A DNA stretch of 64,000 bases from contig SPDT01000007.1 of the NCBI GenBank assembly GCA_008477525.1, forward strand, positions 4,898,001-4,962,000, read 5' to 3'. Positions 11,908 to 22,478 of the stretch are shown here, piece after piece. Source of the DNA: Hypomyces perniciosus. Lineage: Eukaryota; Ascomycota; Sordariomycetes; Hypocreales; Hypocreaceae. The translations under genes and the position numbers were made by a program. The notes beneath the pieces were generated by a model that saw only the letters and a program-made list of their open reading frames with translations, ran no database searches and had not been told where the DNA came from. The first letter of the stretch is position 1; the number at the start of each line of letters is the position of its first letter.

Positions 11908-13244
11908 GGCGTGACGAGGAGGTGCCAAGATAGGGTGTCGATGGGAACCGTTTCCTTTTCTTTTTTTGGCGTCAGGAGGCAGTGCCAGCGGACCAGCACC
12001 GAGAGGTGATACCTGTGTCCCCTAGGGAGATTCTTCGGCGATTACAGGCTGGGGATGGTTGAGGTTGCTGATGACAGGATCAAGGCAGCATTGCACAGCG
12101 GTATGCTGCGTAGCGTAACGGCGCGTGTGCAACTTTGCCCCAGCGTTTTGGCGGGCCGTTCGTTGGACGGCTCTGTGAGAACTGGCGATTTGGAGATTTG
12201 GGCGTGAATCACGAAGGCGACACCATCAATATCGAAGAAACAGGACCCCAGGACCGGCTTTTGTGTGACAGAACATGGGTGAGCCGACTCCTGACGCTTC
12301 GCCTGTGTATAGCCTTTGGTAACCAATAACAGGGACTAACTGGGGGTTTTTTCCCCTTCTCTCCTCCAGATTGACTTGCGGACTGTGGAGTTAATCTCGG
12401 TGGAAAATCCGTGTGCGACACGGGAGCATCTGCGACGATATAGATGAAGGATCGAGATATATTGTTCTCGAAGCGAGGAAGAACGCGTCAGGCTGATGGG
12501 CGTTTCGGTAGGCATCCTTCAGGGCGCTGAGTGGCTGTAGCAGGTGGCAACAGCTGTCACCAGAATCTGACAGCTGTCTTTGGCCTGACCTTATCAGCTA
12601 TCGTCGACTTGAGAGCCAACAAAAACCCTCTCGAGATAAAGTATGAAAGGTGTTGAAGAATACACTTATATAAAAATTATTAATATTGTGCGTGAACTTC
12701 GATCTGATCTTTTGTTGTCAAACAACCAACAACTGAGGTGCACGATCCAGCCAAGGGCCTGTGAATGTTGCATCCAGATAGATATCTGATGCGTTGGCAA
12801 CCGATGAGAAAACCATCACATATATATAAGGAGTCTTTTCTTAAATGGTATCGATTGTATTATCCATAATAAATAGTAGGTATAATACTATGGCCATTAT
12901 TCTAGATCATCCCTTCACTTCAACTTAGTGCAGGGGTGTCAAGCCACTCGATCGCATCAAAGTCCCCCAGCGCCTAAAACTCCGATCTCCAGAGCCCTAT
13001 GACGCAGACCAAATCGGAGGATTAAAGGAGAAGAAAAGCGACGCGGAAGATCGCGCGCGCACGTAACCATCATTTCCCATCTACACACATTCACTCGTTC
13101 TGGTGGGCCTTTGTTCTTTTGCTGGACACATAAGATATCCCCTTGATGAGACCCTTCACTTCAAGCCGTTTGCACATTCTCAGTATAAGTCGTTTGCATG
13201 CGCTCTCATTTTCACTGAATTGGACAGTCAGAAGATCCAGCACC
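11908..13244. promoter_or_regulatory. Divergent promoter of NEJ1 and photolyase
   Basis: This interval separates two outward-reading DNA repair genes. It includes an AT-rich block (12650-12690). Seven GATC cores lie in 12701-13052 (at 12701, 12706, 12744, 12905, 12950, 12984 and 13049), where chance would give about 1.4. GATC-containing elements are bound by White-collar-type light regulators in fungi, and photolyase genes are commonly light-induced. The link here is inference from motif density only. Confidence 0.45.
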
Positions 13245-15071
13245 ATGCCTCCAAAAGCAGCAAAACGAAAGGTGTCATCTGCCTCGGAGTCTAATGGAAC
13301 CGGGCCCAAAAGGACCAAGCAAGAAGACAGTCGGGACAATGAACTTCGCGAACCGCATCCCTTTGCCAAAGAGGCTGAAGAACATGGCATTGTGCTTCGA
13401 AAATACTACCCACCGGAGATGAGCACTGATCGGGCTCATGCCTATAGCACCGAAGAAATTCCCCGACCCATGGAAGGCCTTATCTCCTCACTGGAGGAAA
13501 CGGCCCAGCTCCGCAAGAAGGTCAAAGTTGCAGATGCCGTGATCCACTGGTTCAAGATGGACCTGCGCCATACTGACAATCGATCTCTTGCCCTTGCCAG
13601 CGCAAAGGCCAAGGAAGCCGGTGTACCACTTATATGCATGTATATCATGAGCCCGCAAGACTTTGAGGCTCACCTTACGTCGCCAGTCAAGGTTGATTTC
13701 ATGCTGAGGACATTAGAGGTTTTGCGGGAAGATTTGGCAAAGCTCGATATCCCGCTCTACGTTGAGACAGTGGAGAAGAGAAAGAAGATACCGGATCGAA
13801 TTCTGGAGCTCATGGAAGACTGGGGCAGCAATCATCTGTTCGCAAACATGGAATACGAAGTCGATGAGCTGAGACGAGAGGCTCAAATGGTGCGCGACTT
13901 GGTGGGAAAGGGCAAGTCTTTCGAGGTCGTTCACGACACATGTGTCGTCCCTCCAGGAGAACTACGCAGTGGTTCTGGCAGGCAGTACGCAGTATATACG
14001 CCCTGGTATCGATCTTGGATGGCCCATATCCATAACAACCTGGACCTCCTGGAACTCTACGACCCCCCTGGAAAGAACCCAGAGAGTGCTCGACAGAAGT
14101 TCCGGAAGCTTTTCGATTGCCCCATTCCTGAGGCGCCCCAGAACAAACAGCTTACCAAGGAAGAAACGAAGAGGTTCCATGCTCTCTGGCCTTGCGGCGA
14201 ACACGAGGCAATGTCTAGACTGAACAGGTTTTGCGAGGAGAGAATCGGGAGGTACCGCGACAAGAGAAACTTTCCTGGAGACAATGGCACCTCTTCCCTC
14301 TCGGTCCACTTCGCGAGCGGGACAATCAGCGCGAGAACCTGTGTTCGGATAGCGAGAGATAGAAACAACACGAAAAGATTGGATGGAGGGAATCCAGGCA
14401 TCCAAACCTGGATCAGTGAGGTGGCCTGGAGAGACTTTTACAAGCATGTTCTGGTCAATTGGCCGTATGTGTGGTAAGCTGACAATACTTCAATGACTTC
14501 AAGGCTGTGACTGATGAGATACAGCATGAATAAGCCGTTCAAGCCAGAGTACTCAAACATCATCTGGTCATACGACAAAGATCACTTCGCAGCCTGGTGT
14601 GAGGGCCGGACTGGATTTCCCATCGTCGACGCGGCCATGCGCCAGTTGAATCACATGGGCTACATGCACAACCGATGCCGTATGATTGTCGCCTCATTCT
14701 TGTCAAAAGACTTGCTTTTAGACTGGCGTATGGGCGAACAGTATTTCATGGAGCATTTGGTCGACGGTGACTTTGCCAGCAACAATGGAGGTTGGGGTTT
14801 CAGTGCCAGTGTCGGTGTTGATCCACAGCCGTACTTTCGCATCTTCAATCCTCTTCTGCAAAGCGAGAAGTTTGACCCTGACGGCGAGTACATTCGTAAA
14901 TGGGTTCCTGAGCTTGAGGGATTGAATAACAAGGAGATACACGATCCCTACGGTCGCGGGGCTGGCACCAAGGCGAAAAAGAAGGGGTATCCAAAACCCC
15001 TTGTCGACCACAAGGGTGCGAGAGAACGAGCGCTGAAGGCGTACAAGGGTGGACTCGAAAGCGATTTGTGA
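13245..15071 (+). CDS. PHR1: Class I CPD photolyase
   Basis: FAD flavoenzyme that uses blue light to split cyclobutane pyrimidine dimers. Exons 13245-14473 and 14525-15071 have a phase-2 intron of 51 bp (GTAAGC/ACAG), joined as WPYVCMNKPFKPEY, and give 591 residues. The N-terminal photolyase alpha/beta antenna domain starts near VADAVIHWFKMDLR. The FAD-binding half includes TRP/Glu site WISEVAWRDFY, GRTGFPIVDAAMRQL, MHNRCRMIVASFLSKDLL, and NNGGWGF before PYFRIFNP. Trp residues matching the photoreduction chain are present (AAWCEG, DWRMG, GGW). The N terminus carries nuclear-type basic clusters (KAAKRK, PKRTK). ATG 13245 has a good context (CACCATGC). An in-frame ATG at 13146 would add 33 residues rich in Ser/Arg without acidic residues, resembling a mitochondrial leader. 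It converges on RPS21. Confidence 0.95.
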
Positions 15072-15583
15072 ATATTGCAGGATTTGTTTAGATAGATGCA
15101 AACAGTTGTTCTCTATCCTAGCTAGTCGTTTGTATCAGTGAAAAAGAACGTTGACCTCATCAAGAAAAGCCGAGGCCTTGCATGTTTAACCCGTATCTGT
15201 ACTATGACGAGTAACTTAACCGCCACAGCTTTTTGAAGGCCATATTTAATCTGCGGCACGGAGACTATCGAAGTAGCCCCAGAATCCTCGGTCAAAGAAG
15301 TGGCCGACGAGAGCCCGTCCGAGGAGACTTTGCTAGCCGGGTAAGTACAAGAATCACCAATTATCACGGTTCGAATCGCATGTCTTCAACATCGCAAGAA
15401 AATTGTCTCGAAAACGGAGCCAAAACGCCTTGAATTGGATTTGCTAAATGCAGCCAACTCTAGCTTCCACGCATGCCTTCATACCCGAGCCAGTCCCTAA
15501 TTCCCAGGTCAGTAACTTGACTCGCTATGCGCTCGCCGCCACCGAGGAAATAGAGCACCCACCTCATCCATTTTTTTGCAAAT
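15072..15583. other. Short convergent intergenic region
   Basis: 3' flanks of the photolyase (+) and RPS21 (-) genes. No gene, RNA or repeat was seen. A B-box-like GGTTCGAATC near 15369 has no pairable T-arm or acceptor stem, so it is not a tRNA. Confidence 0.6.
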
Positions 15584-15915
15584 TTATCGCTGGGCGCTCC
15601 AGACGCTCTTCAACAGACCGTCGCGCTGCGCCAATCGGTTCAGGGAGTCGTCGCTCTCGCCCATCGCTCGGACAAAGCCGCAGAGGGCATAGACGTGGTT
15701 CTCGCCGGGAACAGCACGGCCGTTCTCGTCAACCTTCGCGATGGAGATCTGGACAGAGCCGTGGTCCTTGGCCTTGATGATGCGGTTGGTAGCACTGCAC
15801 TTGCGGGGGACGTAGCTGGACGGGCAAAGAATCAGTATCTCTTTCGGCCGGATCGCTTCAGCAATTCCTTCGGGAGGTCTTACAGGTCGACGATCTCGCC
15901 ACGGTCGTTCTCCAT
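15584..15915 (-). CDS. RPS21: 40S ribosomal protein S21 (eS21)
   Basis: Small-subunit ribosomal protein needed for 40S maturation. Two exons on the minus strand, 15884-15915 and 15584-15815, flank a 68-bp phase-2 intron (GTAAGA donor, TCCAG acceptor) and give 87 residues, the usual length for eS21. The first exon encodes only [10 protein letters not shown] plus two bases of a Leu codon. The second runs from [18 protein letters not shown] through [11 protein letters not shown] and [20 protein letters not shown] to KSVWSAQR, essentially the canonical eukaryotic sequence. The very short first exon hides the gene from simple ORF scans. It is divergent from SLX4 across 411 bp. Confidence 0.97.
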
Positions 15916-16326
15916 TTTGGCTGTGTGGGGAGGTTGTGATGTAGAGACGGTTTGGTATGTGGTCCGGCGAGAGGTTTGGTCGTCGAGAGCGGTTGGTGGG
16001 ATTCAGCAAAACTTCCCCTAGAAATTTGACATAGTCCAGGAATTTCGTGGGGCGGGGAGGGCTTTCCGTGCGTCAGCTGACCTGTCACGTGAGAGCGCGG
16101 TGATGTCGCGACTCTAAGAACCCCCCCCCTGGGTCTTGGCAAGTGCCCGATCTGGCGCTATTGTAATGATCGGTCAGATGGAATCTACACCAAATTGAAA
16201 GGGGACATCGCACGACACCGAAACACCATTGATCCATATGCGCACATTTTCATCACTTCCATCATTTTGCTGCGTGTTAATCATCTGAGATGCGCTTTGC
16301 GCACTCAGTCGCTTGCTATCGGCGCG
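15916..16326. promoter_or_regulatory. Compact divergent promoter RPS21/SLX4
   Basis: 411 bp must serve both a highly expressed ribosomal protein gene and a low-abundance repair scaffold. It contains the palindrome-like GTCACGTGAG near 16085, an E-box/CACGTG core of the bHLH or Cbf1 type often found near ribosomal protein promoters, and a run of nine C at about 16121-16129. Binding is inferred only. Confidence 0.4.
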
Positions 16327-18978
16327 ATGGCCTTCCTTTCGTCGCCATCCGGGAGCGCTCAGCGCAGATCGCATTTCTTTGCCTCTTCATCGCCAGCTCT
16401 ACCATCCGTTCAAGAGATTCTGTCACAAGCATCAAAGAATCCACCTTTTCGACTCGGTAATAAAATGGCAGCTGTTCCTAACGATGCGAATACTCAGGGT
16501 ACGGATACCTCAAGACAATCCGAAGTACAACAACCTCGAGCGGCCCCGAAGGCATCCAAGGTCAAAGGGACGGTTGCTTTGGATATTGGAGATACTTCAG
16601 TATCTGTGGTTGAAATATCTGCGGACTCTGATCCAAAAGCTCGGAAACCCAGACCAAAGAAGGACGCTCCTGCGAAACGAAGAGCACCCCCCAAACAAAC
16701 CACGAATGATGCCTCTCCGACAAAAGATCAACCACGGAAAAAAGCCAAGTCAAAAAGAGGGACCGATAAAAAGACCAAAGATGCAGGAGAGCAAGATGAG
16801 GTTGCTGGGGCAGCGCCAATCGGAAGAGAGATGGACAGCAAATCGGCGCAGTCGACGGGTAGCCCGGTCCCCAAAGCGACAAGGAAGCCTGCAAAAGTAA
16901 AGAGGGATGACACGAATGAGCCGCTACAGTTGGAGCCAGCCACGATTCGAAGACTAGATTGGACTCCCCCGTCCCTCAAAGCTCCAATTGTTCTTGATTC
17001 TGATTCTCCGACTCCTGGGGAACCTGATTTTTCAACAGGAGCTGGAGAAGCGGCAAAGAGTTTTGAGCTGCTGCTAGAAAGTTACAAATGCAAGGACAAC
17101 GCACGACAAGATGTTGCCACAATTTCGGATGAGGACTCCAGCTTTCTAAGGAAACGCAAACTAATCGAACTTGTACCGACCACAGCGCCGAACGCTCCCG
17201 CAGCACAAGTCCCCGAAAAGTCGCCTATGAAACAAAAAGCCCCGAAGAAAAAGCCCCGAACGATCACGGAGCTTGCAACTGCGGCATACAGGGCACCGCC
17301 TCCATTAGAATCCGCGCCGGCTACCGCATCACTGGCCAACAAGTCCACAGATGTAGAATCGGACAAGGCTGTTGATAAAGGGAAAAGCAAAGCAAAGCCT
17401 AGGAAAAGAGCATCAAAGGCGAAGAAGAAGCCATCGCCACCGCCAAAACCCGTCCTTCTGCCACCAACCGAGGCGCTAAAAGAGGTTTCGAACCAAGATT
17501 TCATCTTTGGGACATCAAGCCAGCTGGCTGTAGAGAATTCGCCAACGTTTCTACGGCATCTTCAAACTGCAATGAAACAGTCGAATCAACTTGATAGTAT
17601 CGATTTTGAGACACCGTTGAATAGCGATGCCATCGAACCTCCAGAACAGAAACCAAAAATGTGGGGAGCTGGCACCCGGGACGCCGAAGGGGATCTTTTC
17701 GACCTTGAAGTTATCAAAATCACTGAAGGATCGCCTCAGTGCCTAAAACCACCTCAGGAAGATGATCATTTCGGCTATGTTCGTGTTGGAGAGGATTCCG
17801 TTGCCCCGGTCTCGAATACGCATCCAAACGGCTCACAGGATGATGACCCATTTGCAGATCTCTCTGACAAATCGCACTCTCCTGACATCAAACCTTTGGA
17901 GATTATTGACGACGACGACCCGTTTTCAGATAGCCAGATATTTACCGGTTCCCCTGTGTGGAAACATATCAAACCACCAACAGTGAGTGCACCCAAAGAG
18001 TCGGCTGGTACAGATAGTCGACCCGCAAAGACGGATCGTCCTGATTTGTCACATGAGGTCGAAAGCCAATTGGGTCCGCCACAGCCTTCGTACGAGCTAT
18101 ATACAGATGCACAGTTATCCAAAGAAGTCACGTCATATGGCTTCAAAGTGGTGAAGTCACGCAAGGCGAAGATTGCCCTTCTGGAGCAATGTTGGCAAAG
18201 CAAAGTCCGAACAGGTCAAGGTACCGTCAGCACAACAGCAACTATATCTACCGTGGCAAGCCAAGGCACTACAGAGCAAGGTATTGTAACGACTCCTGGC
18301 AAAAGACCCCGTGGCCGGCCACGGAAAAGTAGCAATGTCAGCCTGCCAGAAGCCCTGTCAGAAGCCCAAGAACCGCCACCTTCCGCGCAGCCCCCTGAAT
18401 CTCCCAAGAGACCCCGTGGCAGACAAAAGAAGGACACCACCACAAAGCCAGCAACAAAAGCTTCTATTCCGAAGACGAACAAGTCGTCGACAAGAGCGCC
18501 TGAAGTACCAACCACGCCTAAACGTAAACCAAAATCTACCAAGGTGGTTATAGAGATTCCGGACTCTGCGTCTGAGTGTGAAAGCAATTCATCGACAACA
18601 CCGCGGTCGTCTCCGGAACCGACTTTTTCACCAGGGCCGACGGTCGATCTCGCAATGTCTATCAACGATGACACAGATCCCACCTTGGTCTTGGACTCGG
18701 GTGATGATCAGTCGGGGCTATTTAATTATATCACAAAGGCCATCACATCCGCGCCGAGGACCACGGATCCATCGAATCCTTCCTGGCATGAGAAGATATT
18801 GCTCTTTGACCCAATCGTGTTGGAGGATTTGACGGCCTGGTTGAACTGTGGACCCTTAACTCGAGCAGGCTTCGATGGCGAAGCAAACACGGGTGAAGTC
18901 AAGAAGTGGTGTGAATCAAAAAGCGTATGTTGTCTGTGGAAGGTGAACTTGCGAGGGAAAGAAAGAAAGCGCCTTTGA
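16327..18978 (+). CDS. SLX4: Structure-specific endonuclease subunit SLX4
   Basis: Nuclear scaffold of the SLX1-SLX4 endonuclease that cuts branched DNA during recombination and fork repair. Single exon, 883 residues. ATG 16327 is the first ATG in frame; upstream the frame opens only with TTG. Most of the chain is disordered, Lys/Pro/Ser/Thr-rich. Conserved islands are FGTSSQLAVENSPTFLRHLQ (near 395), a SAP-like segment YTDAQLSKEVTSYGFK with KSRKAKIALLEQCW (about 590-620), and the SLX4 C-terminal domain EKILLFDPIVLEDLTAWLN through KKWCESKSVCCLWK, which binds the SLX1 nuclease. AT-hook-like repeats RPRGRPRK (about 660) and RPRGRQKK (about 695) suggest minor-groove DNA contact. Length and layout match filamentous-fungal SLX4. 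The next gene downstream is a same-strand Nudix gene. Confidence 0.92.
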   Translation: MAFLSSPSGSAQRRSHFFASSSPALPSVQEILSQASKNPPFRLGNKMAAVPNDANTQGTDTSRQSEVQQPRAAPKASKVKGTVALDIGDTSVSVVEISADSDPKARKPRPKKDAPAKRRAPPKQTTNDASPTKDQPRKKAKSKRGTDKKTKDAGEQDEVAGAAPIGREMDSKSAQSTGSPVPKATRKPAKVKRDDTNEPLQLEPATIRRLDWTPPSLKAPIVLDSDSPTPGEPDFSTGAGEAAKSFELLLESYKCKDNARQDVATISDEDSSFLRKRKLIELVPTTAPNAPAAQVPEKSPMKQKAPKKKPRTITELATAAYRAPPPLESAPATASLANKSTDVESDKAVDKGKSKAKPRKRASKAKKKPSPPPKPVLLPPTEALKEVSNQDFIFGTSSQLAVENSPTFLRHLQTAMKQSNQLDSIDFETPLNSDAIEPPEQKPKMWGAGTRDAEGDLFDLEVIKITEGSPQCLKPPQEDDHFGYVRVGEDSVAPVSNTHPNGSQDDDPFADLSDKSHSPDIKPLEIIDDDDPFSDSQIFTGSPVWKHIKPPTVSAPKESAGTDSRPAKTDRPDLSHEVESQLGPPQPSYELYTDAQLSKEVTSYGFKVVKSRKAKIALLEQCWQSKVRTGQGTVSTTATISTVASQGTTEQGIVTTPGKRPRGRPRKSSNVSLPEALSEAQEPPPSAQPPESPKRPRGRQKKDTTTKPATKASIPKTNKSSTRAPEVPTTPKRKPKSTKVVIEIPDSASECESNSSTTPRSSPEPTFSPGPTVDLAMSINDDTDPTLVLDSGDDQSGLFNYITKAITSAPRTTDPSNPSWHEKILLFDPIVLEDLTAWLNCGPLTRAGFDGEANTGEVKKWCESKSVCCLWKVNLRGKERKRL

Positions 18979-19352
18979 TCGTGACATGATAGCGGAAGAG
19001 TGGGATTTCGGATTTGGAGTCGTGGTGGGCCGGCGCATTTCTCTTGTATAGATCCTAGTGCATGAGATGCCCATTCGGGCTCGTTTCTCACGTTTATGAC
19101 ATGATAGATATACCCATTAGAACCTCAACATAGCTCATCGCCTGTCATGCTATTTCCGTTTCGGTAGCTTGAATTAGTTCAAGAACTCTCCACCAATCTC
19201 CAATATCGTGCATAATTCCCCCGCAAATCGAGACGTGGGGACGGACCTCGGCTCAGCCTCATCCTTTCAGCTCCGAACTTGATCAAAGCGGCATTCGGGA
19301 CAGGCCATCTCGCTTTATCCATACAGCGCGTGGCTCATGTCGCTGAATCTCA
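18979..19352. other. Intergenic region SLX4 to Nudix gene
   Basis: Holds the 3' end of SLX4 and the promoter of the Nudix gene. No further gene, repeat or RNA was seen. Confidence 0.6.
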
Positions 19353-20612
19353 ATGTCGCTCCCCTTACACTATGTTTGCAGGCCGTTGTTTCGCCGTGCC
19401 GTCCATCCTGCATCTAGAGTAAACAGGCCAAGCCTTCCTAGCATCAGACTCAATTCGTCTCATCTCAACATTGTCGCCATGTCGTCTCCTCAAACGCGCC
19501 GCCCCTCATCATCGTCATCTTCTTCCTCTTCTTCAGCTTCCAGCACAGCCAAACGCCAAGTCCCGGAGGCTCGTCCCAGCTCTTCAATCGTTTTACTATC
19601 CCCCGCCAATGAGGTTCTGCTTCTGCACCGCGTCCAGACATCAAAGTCATTTGCGTCGGCGCATGTCTTCCCTGGTGGGAATCTGGACGCATTCCACGAT
19701 GGCGACATTCCTACTCCTAGTTCCCCGGAGCGACATCAGGATGGTCCGGCGTATAGACTAGGTGCGATTCGGGAGTGCTTTGAGGAAACGGGCATTTTGC
19801 TGGCGAAGAGAGATGGCCAGTTGGTGGACTTGCCGCAACAGGAGAGGGATGAGGCCAGAAAGAGGATTCATTCAAGTCAGATCAAGTTTGGGGACTATCT
19901 GAGCTCAATTGGCGCCGTAGCTGACACAGGTTTGTTAAGGATTCCCTTCTTTGGGATTCAATAAGTTAATATCCATTCAGATGGGCTCATTCCATGCACC
20001 AGATGGATAACTCCAGTTGGCCCGCCCAAGCGCTTCACCACGCAAATGTACATCTATCTTCTCCCCATCTCGCGCAGCTCAGTCCCATCTGAGATGCTCG
20101 TTCCAACTCCTGACAATGGCGTCGAACACACGGCGGCTGTCTTCGCTCCTCCGCAAGCGTTCCTATCCCGCGCGGCCTCCAGTGACATTATTGTCTTCCC
20201 CCCTCAATGCTTCCTCCTCGATCTCGTTGCTAGGTTCCTCACGAGCTCAAACGCATCTCCCGAGGGAGGGTCTCGGCATCTTATCTCACAGCGCGAGAAC
20301 CTGTTATCATTCCTCAAGACTATACCTACAGCAGACACGGATAAGGGCAAGGAGCATCCCACAGCCAAGATTCCCTGGGCCGATAAGGTAATGAGTCCGT
20401 ATCATCTACTTGTTAGAGAAAGTGACAAGCGAATCGTGCTGGGTCTTGACAAGCCTGGGCCGGAGCTGAAGGGCTCAGAACGGGGAGGTGATTGGGACAG
20501 GGTGGTTTTGGTGAACTTTGGCAAGGCCGGATCGACCAACGTGGAGGTTCGCAGGAGAGAGGATGTGTTCAACGAGGAGAACGCATCGGTCTCAGAAGGT
20601 TCCAAGTTGTGA
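19353..20612 (+). CDS. NUDT19-type Nudix hydrolase
   Basis: Predicted nucleoside-diphosphate-linked hydrolase. The animal NUDT19 relatives cleave CoA and CoA esters, so CoA diphosphatase activity is the best guess, not shown. Exons 19353-19929 and 19981-20612 with a 51-bp phase-1 intron give 402 residues. The domain begins with SSSIVLLSPANEVLLLHRV and FPGGNLDAFH. The Nudix helix appears as AIRECFEETGILL, with about 20 extra residues between the FPGG and REx2EE parts, as in NUDT19. After the splice, GLIPCTRWITPVGPPKRFTTQMYIY continues the family pattern. The first 43 residues are Arg/Ser/Pro-rich with no acidic residue, suggesting mitochondrial import; a second ATG at 19479 would omit it. A run of about ten Ser follows this ATG. 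Confidence 0.9.
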
Positions 20613-21293
20613 AATAGATAAGAACGGTGAAGTGCGTGAGAACCATGCAGTGCAACATCAACCCATGTTGTTAAGGTCAATGCCCTTCAGGTCCATAGAA
20701 CGTTACACAGACAGAAATGCATAGATAAGAGTAATCCAACCCGTTTTAAATAAATATTAATATTTACGAGGGGCAACAGTAATAAAAATAAAAGAACATC
20801 TCATTCGCCAGATGAGAACAACTCTTATCCCACGAAAGCGGTGGGGATCTGTGCATACCCGCTCATATATCTCTACCTTCACGCCACGCACACTCACAGC
20901 GAATGTGTTTTTTTTCTCTCCTGCTTTCAATTTTTCTCTCTTCTCACAGCTTTCTTCTTACTTGGGTTACGATCACTTCGAGTGCTCCTCGTCAAAACAC
21001 GAATAGTTGTAAGTAATCCTTTCCAAGCCCATGAGGCCTTTCCCATATGTTCTTTTACAATAAATCGATATTAATGGACTGTATTTTATTAGCTTTTATC
21101 GTGAGAACGGGTGCCGAAGCGTCGGCTACTCTGTCCATTGAGCACAATCAGTTTCACCAACTCCTCGTCAAGATTTCTCTCTGAGCCATTTCAAGTAACT
21201 TCACACCGACTCTTCACACATGAGAAACTCTTGGCTAAATATCTTCTTTCAGGATACTACACTTTGCTAGCTGCTCCCGAACTGCACGCAATC
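20613..21293. other. Intergenic region, leader of next gene
   Basis: An AT-rich tract at 20745-20800 and pyrimidine-rich sequence (20900-20950, 21150-21250) look like terminator plus promoter and leader. No gene was seen; the open frame entering the next gene from 21111 lacks an ATG before 21294. Confidence 0.55.
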
Positions 21294-22478
21294 ATGTCGA
21301 GCGATGTCGAGCGAGCCAACCCATTCGGCCAGGAGGCTCAGCCAGTTACTCCACAGGCGAGACAAGTTTCTCAAGAGACAAGCGAAGGTCTTCAGGAACA
21401 TGTCTCTCCCTATCCTCCCTGCTTTTTCAAGAATCCCGAGGAGAAACGACTTTACAATCGCCTTCGTGAGATCTACCAACGCCACAGTCACACGTGGGAC
21501 AAGGAGTCCAGGGACGCATGGCCCTCAGTCATTGAGCACGCATCGCTGGCGCCATCTACCATCCGCAAGGTGACTAGCCACATCATTGCAAAGACTTTGA
21601 CAGTCCATAATGTGACTTGGGCGCATGTGATTGTGCTTCGACTCATCTTCAAGGCCCAGCTCTATAAGAGCAAGAAGATCATGAAGACCATCTTGACCAA
21701 ATACCCAAGGGCCAACTTTCATACATATGCTTTCAGTGAGGACTACAGGCTTCCTGCTATTGAACTTCCCCTTGTTATCCAAGGGGAGGCTACCAAGCAG
21801 GTATCAGTGGCACAAGGAGATGACACCACGGGTCCTGCTAGGGCCCCGGTCGCTGTCATGAAAAGTGTGGAAAACAACAAGGCAATGGCATCACTCAATG
21901 TCAAGAGGGAGGCGGATCCTGCAAACATCATTAAGCCCGAGGACAGAAACAATTCTTCAACATCAGGATTCCTCAATCTCCCTCCACATCCTGGCAATAC
22001 GACAACTGTGACAACTGCTCCAGTGAAGAAGCGGAAACGAATCGCGTCCGAAGTTGCAGGGGACACCGCTGAGAAGTCCAGCTCCGATGGCCAACGCCCA
22101 CCAAAATCCAGAAAAATTGCCCCTGTTTCTGGAGATCCCTCTGCAGGTTCCAAGTCCACTACGATGAAACCTGTAGTGAACAGTGAGGGTCAGCCACCAC
22201 GGAAATCCAAGCTATATGATACAACATTTACGGCCATTCTTCCAGCGAAGCAAGCGATACAACAGAAGGACATTTCCAATGCAGCACCAGCCTCTAGCAC
22301 TCGAATCGAGAATCCTTTCAAGACAATCGAGAAGAAGTTGGGAGAGCAGGAGAAGAGCCTTGAGTTCTTGAGGAGACTGACTAGCACACAAAGCGAGCTG
22401 ATCAACTCCCTGCAGAAACGAGTCAAGCAACTCGAGCAAAATCAGCAGCATATGAGGCCGCGAGTGAAGAAATCTTAG
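21294..22478 (+). CDS. Uncharacterised coiled-coil protein
   Basis: Not recognised. Single exon, 394 residues, starting at the first ATG (ATCATGTCGAGC). Residues about 45-170 form a compact, mostly helical, hydrophobic-patterned block (FFKNPEEKRLYNRLREIYQ, then TWAHVIVLRLIFKAQLYKSKK). The middle is Ser/Pro/Lys-rich with a bipartite-like basic cluster KKRKR that suggests nuclear entry. The last 60 residues are predicted coiled coil (KTIEKKLGEQEKSLEFLRRL to LQKRVKQLEQNQQ), so it may dimerise. No enzyme motif or zinc site is seen. A DNA or chromatin role is only suggested by the basic segments and the repair-gene neighbourhood. Confidence 0.8.
   Translation: MSSDVERANPFGQEAQPVTPQARQVSQETSEGLQEHVSPYPPCFFKNPEEKRLYNRLREIYQRHSHTWDKESRDAWPSVIEHASLAPSTIRKVTSHIIAKTLTVHNVTWAHVIVLRLIFKAQLYKSKKIMKTILTKYPRANFHTYAFSEDYRLPAIELPLVIQGEATKQVSVAQGDDTTGPARAPVAVMKSVENNKAMASLNVKREADPANIIKPEDRNNSSTSGFLNLPPHPGNTTTVTTAPVKKRKRIASEVAGDTAEKSSSDGQRPPKSRKIAPVSGDPSAGSKSTTMKPVVNSEGQPPRKSKLYDTTFTAILPAKQAIQQKDISNAAPASSTRIENPFKTIEKKLGEQEKSLEFLRRLTSTQSELINSLQKRVKQLEQNQQHMRPRVKKS

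Noticed and set aside
15369..15378. GGTTCGAATC resembling a tRNA B-box
   Set aside because: No complementary T-stem, acceptor stem or A-box at the expected distances.
16195..16326. N-terminal extension of SLX4
   Set aside because: The added frame begins with TTG and overlaps the divergent promoter; ATG 16327 is the first real start.
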